Source: Lanius collurio (lineage: Eukaryota > Chordata > Aves > Passeriformes > Laniidae). Taken from it: a stretch of DNA of 64,000 nt. Numbering within the stretch: position 1 is the first letter of the stretch; each line of letters starts with the position of its first letter. The DNA lies in the NCBI GenBank assembly GCA_020086605.1, contig JACBWW010000021.1, positions 6,331,924-6,395,923 of the forward strand, given 5' to 3'. A program made the position numbers and the translations under genes. Shown piece by piece: positions 12,201 through 24,200 of this stretch. The notes beneath the pieces were generated by a model. It worked only from the letters and a program-made list of their open reading frames with translations. It did not search any database and had not been told where the DNA came from.

Positions 12201-15200
12201 AGCTGGGAGACACAGGGGACAGTCAGGGGGTGGCCGGGCAGGGCAGTGGGGGGTGGCATTGCCCCAGGGGCTTCTCAGGAGAGAAGGACCCACCCAGCAG
12301 GGCCAGAAGGATGTGACCATGTGCCCAGCTCCACACCAGGGCTGGATGGGACTTGGAATAACCCAGTCTGTGGAAGGTGTCCCTGCTCATGGGTGGAATT
12401 TCCTAAATTGTTTCCCAATCCAAACGGGCTCCTGCTGCTGCTGTGGTTGATACAAGTCCTGCTCAAAGCACCTCCCACACCCGCGCTCGCAAGGGCTGGG
12501 AGTTCATTCCTGTTTTTCTTAGCCTAAGCACTCCCTTTATTGCCAAAGCTTTGTTGTTCTTGGAGCTTTGGCGGAAGCCAGGGCGTCTTTCCAAAACCCT
12601 TCCACGAGTATCAAAACATTCTTGTCCGAAGGTTTTAATTAGGTTATGAATCCCAGAAAGTGATTTGTGGGTGCCGATCATGCCAGCATTCCCATTAACA
12701 TCAGCCCTTGGCAGCAGCAGGCCCAGGATCCAGCTTACATCCCACCCCAAGCTGCTGCTGAAGGAAAGGCAGAAGGAGATTTTGGCTGCTCGGGGTGGCT
12801 GAGCTCTGGGTGAGCCCATGCAAAGCAGAAGATGCTCTGGGGAGTGTGTCGGGCTGGGCCGTGACTGCCAGGGCAGGGGGATCCTGGGGGTGCAGGGTAT
12901 GCTGCTCCGTGGCCATCACCACCTCCCCACCACACCTGGCACCACGAGGGATTTCAGCCTGGTGCCAGCTGTGCCATCATCTGTGGGATGAGTCCCACTG
13001 GTTTCTCCAGAGGAAGGCTTGGCCTCGGTCACAGGGATATTGACCCCCAACAGCTTTGCATGAACTGGCAGCTCCCTCACTCCTGACTGGCCAGCCCAGC
13101 CAGAAGCACTGGGGGCTCTTTCCCTGCTCTTGATAAGATAGGGGAAAGGCCTCAGGAAACAGCTCTTTCTCTTCTCTCCCTCTCCTGTGTAAATATTTTG
13201 CAGAATGCTGCAAAAGGGATGAGGCTCAGCTGGAAGTGGTGTGGGCTGGAAACACTCCCCAGGCCAGCAGAGCATGCTTGACTGCTCCAGCGTTGGCTCC
13301 CAGAGAAACACACCCCGAGGAGGTGCCGAGCCCATCCCCTGGATGCAGGAAGGGGCCATGAGGGACCAGGGCAGCTCATCCCCACAAGGAAGGCAGGATC
13401 CATCATACCTGGATCCACACGGGCTCCACGGTGGGCCCTGGGGAGGTGAGGTTCTCCCAGTTCCCCGTCCTCTTGTAGGTGAAGGTGGTCCCTGCCACCC
13501 TGTAGTCCCCGTTCCACTGGATGGTCCAGCCACCATTCAGGAAATACTTCTCTGGGTCCTCGCTCCGCAGTGCCAGGAAATTCCCAGCTTCTGCCACTTC
13601 TTCAATCCGGATTTCCCGGGCTCCCACGGGGATAATCCCGATGTCAACATAACCTGGGAATGGAACCAGGCATTGGTCTTGGTGGAGTCAGAGGTGTCTG
13701 AGATGATTTTTGTCCTTGAGGGGATGCCAGTGTCCCCTAGGTGGGTGCTGTGTCCCCCGGGTGCCAGCATTGTGCCAATCCATACACCTCTGTAAGGTAC
13801 CAGTGGGCACCAAAACCCACCTTGCCCTGAGTTCCCTGCTGTCTTAGCCCCCAAAAATCGACAAGTTGGAATTAAGGCCCCCCTCCAAAGGAGCAGCAGC
13901 AGCCCAGCTGCGCTGGACCAGGCACGTGGTGCTCTGGGCACAGCAGGAGGTGCCCTTACCCAGCCCCTCACTGTCCTCGAAGGTCTTGTGGATGGTGTGG
14001 CAGGTGGAGCCGTCCCCGTGGCAGACCCCACACCGATCCTCCACCGCGTGCGAGTCGATCTCGTAGTCACAGCCCACGTTCTGCAAGAGAGCCCCGTCAG
14101 CCCCACACCAGCATCTGCCACATCATTCATAGCACTGACTGCACCGTCTCCAAAGGATTCATAGAACCATGGGATGCTTTGAGTTGGAAGGGACATCAAA
14201 GACAACCCAGTTCCAGCCCTCCTGCCATGGGAAGGAACACCTTCCCCTAGACCAGGTTGCTCCAAGCCCCATCCACCCAGGCCTGGGTGCTCTGTCTCCT
14301 TGAGGCCAGCACAGAGGCTGACACAGCCCATACCACACACCCCACAGGAATCACCCCTCAAATGGGGAATGGAGAAACGATTGAGCTCAGCATGGGAGGG
14401 AGAGGACATTGAGCACCCACAGGTGGGTCCTGCCCCCACCCGTGTTTTCCTAGGCCCGGGGTGTCCTTGTCTCCCCTGGAGGCCCCACCTTGCAGATGCC
14501 ATTGATGCAGATGTCACGGCTGGCATCGCTGTCGTAGCAGGGCGTCCCGTCCACCACCGCGTCCCGCAGCTTCTCCGCAAAGTACTCGTGCTCGGGCCGG
14601 CAGTGCAGCTCGCAGGGGTTAACTGGGGAACAGGCACAGACTCAACCCCAGCACCCGGGGCCGTCTCCGAAAACAAAAATCAACCCTGCAAGCCCAGCCA
14701 CAGTGTAAAATACAAAGTACAGCATGAACAGGCTGCAAGGCAACGCTGGGACACAAACAGCCAACTCCAGTTTGCGGGACCGTGTCCGAGCGTCTCCAGG
14801 TTTGAGGTCTCCGCTCTCCACTCACTGTTGTTGGGCACTGGCGTCCACTTGTAGAGCTTCCCTTTGTAGAGCATGGGGTTGAACTGGCTGCACTGGACCT
14901 GGCGGAAGGAGGGCTTGTCTGGGGGACAGCGCCTCACGTTGCAGATCCGGAACCGCTTCCGCTCCCCCAGGCAGTACCGGCCCCCGTACTTTGGCCTGTC
15001 CATGGCGGGGAAAAACGAGAGTCACAGAAGGGTTTGGAGTGAAAGAGACTTTGGAATCAGAGAATCCCAGAATGGTTTGGGTTGGAAGGGACCTTAAAGC
15101 CAATCCTGTTCCACCCCCTGCCATGGGCAGGAACACCTTCCACAGACCAGGTTGCTCCAAGCCCTGTCCAGCCTGGTGTCCATCCTGCAGCTGCTCCAGA

Positions 15201-18200
15201 GGAGCTGCTCTCCATTCCACCCAGGGTGTCCTCTTGACTCTGCTCCTCTACTGCCCAAGGGAATGGCAAAGTTGACAGTGGACTTTTTAAAGCAAGACTT
15301 GAGAAGCATCAACAATTTTTTCTCAGATGCCAGCAGACCCTTACAACATGGCCACCATCTCCAGCCACGCTGCCTTTTCCTTTGGTCACACTACTCTCCA
15401 TGGCCTGTTGTCCCGGTGACCTCATGAAAATTCCTTCTCCTGGGCACACTTTGCTGAAGCTAATGATTATTTTAGGGCTGTGTTTACATGACCTGCCCTG
15501 AGGGAACGGCTGTGGAAGGGGGGGATGCCCAGCACACATTTTCTCACTTCATCCCAAGCACAAAGATGAAGATTTACCTCCAGTGGCCAAAGCAAACAAC
15601 TGCCTGGGAAATTCCCAGTGTTTGCTCTCCTGCCTGTCCATGACTGTGTTTGGAACACTCCATAAACTACCACGGCACCTCTGCCACAGAGTATGTCAAA
15701 CACAAATCCAGGCCTTGATGGGGGACTGAGATGACAGAGCACTTCCCTCAAGAGCCCAACAGCATGTACCAAACTCACACGAGGAAGAGGATGGGCACAA
15801 CCCATGTCTGGGCACTTCAGGAGCTCACTCCGGTGGTTGCCAGAGCTCCTCATGCCATGGAAAAATTACTCCCCTGAAATATCACTACAAAGCCCTTTTT
15901 TTCCCCATCCCAGGGTGCTCTGACACCAGGGCAAGCCAGGGGTTTTGGCTGAATCCAGTGCAATAATGATTTGGTGACCAAGGGGACATCTGGGGAGCAG
16001 ATGGGTCAGCCCAGAAATCCTGGGATGGAGATGGCAGCTCCTCCAGCAGTGCCTGGACACTTCTAGGCGGGAGCCAGCACTGGCTCATGGAATGCAGCAG
16101 GGTGATAAACTGCAGCAGGATTTTTCAAAACAACTCTGAATCAGGCTCTAAGAATGCCTGGTTTGCTCTTCTGTCACTAAAGGACACTGGATATGTTTTA
16201 CATCTCAGAGTGTGGAGTCTCTGCCCTTTATCTGAGTCACACTGCAACGCTCCCAGGGGAGGGGATGGAATAAGGTCCCTTCCAAGCCAAACCATCCAGC
16301 ATTCTGTGACTCCTGACTGGTGTGCTGGGGGTGTGGGCAGCCCCAGGGCCAGGGCTGGCTTACGTGGGGTGGCTGCAGTGCCTCTCAGCACTCTGCACTC
16401 CTGCACCACAGCTGCGGGAACAGGAGGCCCAGGAGCTCCAGGAGCTCCAGCCGCCGTCGATGGCCTCGGGCCGGTATCCCACGGGAACACACTCGCCATT
16501 GAAGCACCACTGCAGGGGGACAGGCAGCAAGAGGAGAACACAAGGTTAAGGATGGGGAGCACTGAGGCCCAGCACACAGATTATACTGTAGAAATACGTG
16601 CTTTGCTTGCATGGAGTTGCCTGGGGTCAGCTGGGCTCCTCAAGCAATGGGAAACTCAGAGATATTGGGCTGTTTGAGGATCTGAGGGAGGCAACAAACC
16701 CAAACCTCCATGGAGACCCCTCAGCAAGGCCATTCACAGCTCAGTGTCAGCCCAGAGGGAAGTGCCAGAGGGGCTCAGAGGTGCCTCCCCAGCAGGGGGG
16801 AAGGTCCCAGGGATGAGCATCCACCATGGCAGCAGACGGAGAGCCTTGTGCTCTCCTGCCATGGTCATTAACTGTGGGTTTCACCTTCCCAAGTGATTCA
16901 AGCAATCCCAAGGGAGTCACCTTCCCAAGGACTTTTAGGCTTCCCTGAGGGCAGTCCTTGCTGGGAGCAGTGGGTGTTTGAGCAGAGCAAGGGCAGTGGG
17001 ATGAGGCCATCCCTGCACTGGACCCTGCACAGCTCCTGTGTGTGCAGGAGCAGGGGTCCCCGGGGCCATGGAGGGGTGTCCCCCCCGTTACCTTGCTCTC
17101 CCCGCACGCCGTGCCATCCACAGCCGCGTCCAGCTTGGAATGACACGTGTTCCCCACCGTGCACCACAGCGTGTTGCAGACGCTCTGTGGGAAGCAGAGG
17201 GACACGGTTCCTGCTGTGGATCCCGGCACAGATCCAACCCTCTAGCAGGGAGAGCACAGCCCCAGCAAATCCCCAGCCCAGAGCCCCCCAGAGCCCACTG
17301 CCCACCAGGGACCCCACTCACGTCCATGTCGTCGCAGAAGGTGGAGTAGGGGCCGTACTGCAGCCGGCACTGGTGGCCCACATCGTACAGGACGCCCGGG
17401 GGCACCAGGGGAAAGTCCAGCACCTCCCGGGCTGGGGGGTCATCCAGGCACAGCCCCCAGCCCCGGCTGGAAGAGACAGGCCACAGCAGTGTCACCCCAG
17501 GCATCCAACACCTCTGGCAGATGCCAGGGGGGAATAGCAGCTGATGAATGTCCCAGGATGAGAGCAATCAGCATTTCCCACTGACACGACCCTGGCTCTG
17601 CCATCCCTGAAGCTGTTCCCGTGTGGATGGGCACCTCTGGGTACCTTTTTGAGGTGGGAGCCCCCCAGAGGGATGCCCCCATGTCCCCCAGGGATTGCAG
17701 GACATGGGGAAGGCAAAGAGGCAAAGACAGAAGGGGCAACAACCATAAATGTCTTGGTGGACCCACAAAATGTCCCTGCAGACCCTGCTAACAGGGAAAA
17801 AGGAGATTATCAGCAGCCAAACATGCTCATCCCCATACTGCCAACACAGAAATGCTCAAACCAGGCTGGACAGGATTTCTTTGGAGCAGAGTTGGGAGTG
17901 GAGCGGCCGAGGCAGGCAGTGCATCCCACTGCTCCAACTGCTTTTGCTCAGATACTTCCCAAACACACATGGAATTGTCACCAGTTCAGCCCTCAGTGTT
18001 GATTTAAACAAACTTGTTTCCAGCAAGGCCAAGCCTCTGGCAAGGCTGTCGTGGCGGATCAGATTACTCGGGTTTGTTGTGATTTGGAACAGCTCTGAAT
18101 TAACTTGAAATGAGATTCCTTTTTAACCCAAACCAGCAGCACGGAAACAAGGGATGGAAGCAGGAGAGCTCCTGCTTTGGGGTGATGGCAGTGCCTGGGG

Positions 18201-21200
18201 TGATGCCCAGCAGAACCAGCACCCCCCCTCCTCCATTTCCCATCCCACCCACCAAGTTCCACACTGGACACCTGCAAACAGCTCCCTTGGCTGGAGGCAG
18301 CCCCTTAGACTCCCATGTATATCCTTACTGCAATATACTTATATTTCCCTATGGGAAAAACTGGGAAATGGGTTGCTTTCAGCAGCCTAGGGGCTTGAAA
18401 GTGTCCATTTCCAAACTCCCAACAGCAGGAGCATCCTGCTGCTCCCAGCCCAGTGGGAAGAGTAAGATTGCTGTCGGTGATGTGGGGCTGAACCGGGATG
18501 GATGGAGCATGGACTGGGCAGCTGGACACAGGGTCCTGGTGCAGCCTGTGTCAGCTGCACAGGGGGGTCACTGCACAGCACCTCCACACGTATTTCCATA
18601 GAGTCACAGAATCCTGGAATGGTTGGGTTGGAAGGAGCCTTAAAAGCTCATCCTGTTCTTTACACTTGGAGTGTTTTCTCTAAAAATGGAAGGAATGGTA
18701 TCCTTACTGGAAAAAGTCCAGACTCCAGCACTTCATCCTGGATGATCCCCAGGTGTGACACTCGTGCTGCTCTGGACCCTTCACCCTCTGCCTGTTTGCA
18801 TCCCAGCACAGGGGCCCCACAGGTCCCCCACAAACTGTCCCCAGCCTCCTGTTCCTCCAACCTGCTTGGGGCACTCCCTGCACTGCCCCAGCTTACAGAG
18901 GGGTCTCTGTCCAGTTTGGGGATGACTGGGATCTGCCTCAGCCTTCCAGCTTTTCCAGAATCTATTTCTTTGTTAAATATTTTACAGTCATTCTCCTTGT
19001 CTGTTCAATTGGCCAAAATACATCTCCAAGCAGGGAAAAATTGGCCTGAGTTTCCTTCTGGCTTTCAGTGATCTGCAGTAAATCCCAGTCCACAGGGAAA
19101 GATGCAGGGGCCTGCACTGCTCTGCCTGTTCCAGCCCGTTCCTTAACGAGCTGGAGGATGGAGTGGATGGAACAATGATTAAATCCCCATCTGTGAGCAG
19201 GCTGAGAGGATCTGCAGATACATTCGAGAGCAGGATTAAAATTCCAAAAGCTCCCAGAAAACTGAAGGAAGGGTCCAAAAAAGCCAGGATAGAATTCAGC
19301 AAAAATAAAGGCAAGGCTTTGAGCTTGGGAAGAATCAGCTGCACAACATGGAGCTGGTGGAGCTGGCAGAGGAGTGTCATGGGCAGGGGAAGGGCAGCAG
19401 GCCCCAGGCCTTGGGAAGAGGACGGTGATGGAAGAAGAGCTTTAGCACTGGAAAGAGGCTGAAAATCTGGTTGTCTGATGTAGAGCAAAGACTGGAGGGT
19501 CCCCCCACCACAGCAGCATCACCAGCCACCCTGTGCCAGCATCCCACACTGCTCTGAGCCAGGGGACACCTTCCCTGGGGACACCACCGCCTCAGCAGGG
19601 ATGGGACCTCTCCAAGTGCCCCCTCATGTCCAGGCAGACCCTGACCCTGCAGCCCCAGCTGCAGCCAATGCTGACCCACAGTGCCAGGGCCATGCTGCTG
19701 CCAGGAATCACTTTCAGATGCTCAAACATTCGGCAGTGCTTGTAAAATAATAATAATCTTGTGTAAAATAATAATCATCATCATCAGAGAGTGTGGTTTT
19801 TCCAAATGTGAGGTCTGTTCCAAGCACATCCAGCAACCCCAGGTCAGCAGGGTCCCGTTTTCTGGCTCCCTCCTTCTCATTCTCCTGCCAACATCCCATT
19901 ATAACAGGCTCATGTCTGTGCTGGCCCCAGCCTCTCCCTGGCCTGAGGGTGTCACAGCTGGTGACAGACGCCTGCCGGGCCGGGCGCTGCTCCCAAGGAA
20001 GAGCTGCTCCTTCTGGGGAAGCAAAGAGACCAAAACCCCACCAGAGGAGCTTCCAGCTGCTCTGTCTCCCCCATCACAGCTCGCAGCAGCCCAGGGTCAT
20101 CACAAGCAGGAAATTCTTCATCCCAAAGTGAAGTTAAAAGCAGAGAGCCAAGGGTGCTGCGGATGCAGGAAAGCTCCATTCCTCTGAAAGCCATAAATCA
20201 GCAGTAATTCCCCCTGCAAGGGGCCAAGCCCACATGTCCCAGGCTGGGATTTGGGAGCAGGAGCCTAGCCCTGGCAGCCTCCAGGCCACAGAACACCGGC
20301 CCCTGGCCCAGCTCTCCCCTCACTGCTCCTCACTATTTTCAAACCTTCCCGAAGCAAGGGAGGAAAATGTTCCTCCAGTGCAAGCCCACTGGCTGACAAA
20401 CCAAACTCCACGCTGTGCTCCTCAGAACTTCCTAACAACAGGCTGAAAAATCAGCCACGGGTGCTAAAAATAAACAAAGGCAGGGAAGAATTTGGCTGGG
20501 TCTGGTTTGCCCATGTCAGGCAGAGAGAATCGAAGAGATTCTGCAGAACCTGCAGAGAGCATCAGGGAAAACACTCCGGTTTTATCTGTACAACCACAGC
20601 CCCTGTGCCTGCCCCAAACACTCCTGACCCCCCTTCCCAGCAGAGTAAGGCAACCCAGGCAGGATTCACGGAATCATGGAATGGTTTGGTGGGAAGGGAC
20701 CTTAAAGCTCATCTCATCCCACCCCCTGCCATGGGCAGGGACTCCTTCCACTGTCCCAGCTCCAAGCCCCATCCAATCTGCCCTTGGACAATTCCAGGGA
20801 TCCAGGGGCAGCCACAGCTGCTCTGGGCAAGAGACCCCCAACACTCCTAGACAGATGATCTCAGAGTTAAGAGCATCCTCCCGTGCCCTGGGCCCTGACC
20901 CCCCAGGCCCTGCAGCGAGGAAGAAGAGGAGGAAGCACTCACTCGAGGAAGCGTGTGATGTACTCGCGGCTGCAGCGGGACCAGGTGAGTGGGGATGTGT
21001 CATACAGGAGCTGTGGAGACATGATGAAAGGTCTTTTCCCAACTGGCTCACAGTCATTGCTGCTTCCATCATGCTGAATCCCAAAACTGTGTAAGAGCAC
21101 AGCCCACGGAGGGGAGGTGAGCCACAACCACCACAACCACCGCTCCCAGCACAGCGCGACACCAGGCACGGCCCCAGCCCCGCTCCCGGCACAGGAGCAG

Positions 21201-24200
21201 GGACCTGCCCTGGGGGACGTGCTACTGACAGCCCTGAACTTTGTCCCGTGCTTTTTTCTCAGCCTTCCCACTGAAAACTCAGGAATACTCAACAAGATCA
21301 TACTGGTGGGTGTTTTCCCACACATAGATGTCTGTCTATTGGGGACTGCAATGCTCAAGTGACCTTGTCAAAATTCAACTGAAACTGGGGCAAGCAAAAT
21401 TCTCTCGCTGATACTACAGACAGATCCTACTTTAAAATTTCTCAGTGGGCAGCTCCTGCTCCAAAACCTTCCCAAACCACCACAGGACAATACACAAGTG
21501 CAGTTTCTTGAGGCTGCCTTGGATTACATGGCTCTCATTAAAACTGGGACAACCCAAAACTTAACTCTAGAATGAAGTCCCCAGGGAGCAAGGGAGGGTT
21601 TGCACCAGTGAGGAACCACTTGGGAGTCATCTCTCAACTTCCCCCCTGTGCTTTCTCCAGCCCCACAACGCATGCAGAGGAAGAGGAGGAGGAGGAGGAG
21701 GAAGAGGGTTACCTGTGTCCGAGCTCATGGGCCACGGTGAAGGCGAGGGGCAGCCCTGTGTCCTCGTTGATGTTGCAGCTCCGGTGGGGTTGGCACATCC
21801 CGGCCACGTGGGACAGCCCCAGGGTCTCACAGGGCCTGTTCATGGCAGCACAGATGTCCTTCCTTGGCCGAAGGGACGAGGACACACAGACAGACAGACA
21901 CAGAGCAGAGTGGGCGTTGGAAGGCAGCAGGACCCGGCACACAGACAGCGGCCAAACAGGAGTGAGAATGGAAACATCCAACATCCTTCCACAGGGGAAA
22001 CATTTATGACCTTTCCTTTCCCCTTTACTCTCCCAGTATCCCCAGCTCATTATTAAGCTTGATTAATGGGAGCTGCTGGCCAGCCTGGCTACGTTTATTT
22101 CTTTGTATAAATAAAGCTGATGCTCAGGATAATCAAGCAGTGTTATGGGGAAACACATCCCAGAGGTGCTGTGGTTTTCCAGGGCAGCTCCAGCCACCCA
22201 GGAAAAACAGCTCCATTGAAGTACAAGGCCTGAAGTGCCTCATTTCTGCTACAAAGCAACTTCCCAGAGAAGATAAAGCTGTTCTGGGTTGTGAATCATC
22301 ACCCAAACCACCACAACAGCCAACTCATGGCAGCCTGAAAGCCTCAAACCAGGCTTTGACTGCAAGGTACACAAACTTGGCCAGAGGCAGGAACTCCTGC
22401 CAACTCTGTGGGAGGTCAGGGGCTTCCCAGAGGCTCCTCTGCCAAGCCCAGCCCCTGAGGGAAAATGGAGAATTAATCCCTGTGTACAACTCCTGGGAGG
22501 ATCCAGCCGTTCTGGGGCTTGGCAACAGGGCCATGGTGAAAACCTGCTTTGGAAGCCTCGCTGGGAGTTGTGTCCATGTTTAAACCTGAGATTTGAGACC
22601 AGTTCATAGAATCACAGACTCATGGAATAGTTTGGGTTGGAAGGAATCCTAAAGGTCATCTAATTCCCTGCCAGGGGCAGGGACACCTTCCACAGCAATT
22701 CCAGCCAGCAGGACCCAAATATCTCCAGATTTCACATTACAGATCTTACATGCATGTGTCCAGGCAGGGAGAGTGAGATTCCAACAGCTCCCACGGAGAT
22801 GCTGCCCTGCCTGCCCCCACTTGCAGCCAGGTGAGTTTTTAGCTGCCAGAACAGCTCCTACAGCACTACACCAGTGTGTGGGCTCCTCACCTGGTGAGCA
22901 GGACGGCGACGTCGTGGTGCAGGGGATGGGAGTCTCCCTTCACATTGATGCTCTTCTGCCACTTGCAGAAGCTTTTCAAGGTGTTGTCTGCATGGTGGGA
23001 GATCTTCAGGTCCTCCTGCCAACATAAAGGGAAATCTGCCAGAGCTGTTTGGATTTTGGGATGGGGAGGGGAGAGGTCTGATCCCAGATACACGAGAGTG
23101 AAATTGGGAGTGACTGCCATCCAGATGGAATATCTCCATATTTATGGCCTGTGGGCTGGGTGGGAAGACAGCCCTTTTCCTGCTTTCTTTTCATTTATGA
23201 TTCAACCAAAACATTAAATCATCCAGTAACATGGGTTAAGAACCACTGCAGGAAAACCCCCTGTGCTGGCTGAGGGTGAAGGACACAGCTGTGGAGCCCC
23301 TGAGTGGCCTCAGGCCCCCAGAGCCACCACAGCAGCTGGGACACGGCCATGCAGTGACTCAAAGCCCTCTGCCACCTCAGTGACACTGTGTTATCATAAA
23401 CCACCCCAAAAACCAGACTCTGCAGTTCCTGTGCCCACACCGCCCCTGGCTCTACCAGCCAAGGCAAGGAGGCAAACACGGTCACCTGGATTTCTCTCAC
23501 ACACACTCGGCCAGGCCATGAGGACAGCCCAGGAAGGAGCTTGGTTTTCCAGACCAGCTCCCAGCCCATCCCAGCCTGGCTGCCAGGGCTCAGTCCCCGT
23601 CGTGCCCTCACCTCCTCGTGCTCCAGCAGGATGAGCCGCACTATGGCGATGTTGATGGGGTTCCCGATGCTGGCGTGGTGGAACAGCCCCGCCACCTGCA
23701 GTGGGACAGCCATGGGAACAGAGCTGGGAGCACAGAGCAGCTCGGGACACTGCTGCTGGCACCTCCAGCTGCAGGAACAGCAGCTCCAGGGGAAGCTGCA
23801 GCAGGCTGTTGACAACATCTCGGGAATTCCCCACATGGGAGACAAGAACAGACACAGACACGGGCCTGGAGTGAGGCCTGCCATGAAATCCATTTACACC
23901 CGATATGATCTGCGTAGACACTGGAACTCAGTCAGGAACCCCTCTGCTCTCATTCCCAATGGATGTGTTTAACATCTCAAAGGAATTCAGTGCTCTCTGC
24001 AGCACTGCCTTCACCACCCCTGGGATGTTACCTGAGGTCCTCTGCCTAATCCCACCCTTTTCTGGCATCAACCAAAGCTCTCCTCTGTAATGCAGAGGTG
24101 CTACCCAGGCAGCAGCAGAGAGACGACTGAGCCACCTCCCCCAGACTTATCTGCTTGTTTTATGGTGCCAGCAAAGCCCCCCACAGATTCCCAGTGGAGA

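Larger units (their letters stand above)
17467..20942. other. ADAMTS7 intron 8 (3.5 kb)
   Basis: No exon found on either strand. Holds two CR1 fragments and a short ATA/ATC microsatellite, listed separately. Confidence 0.7.
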
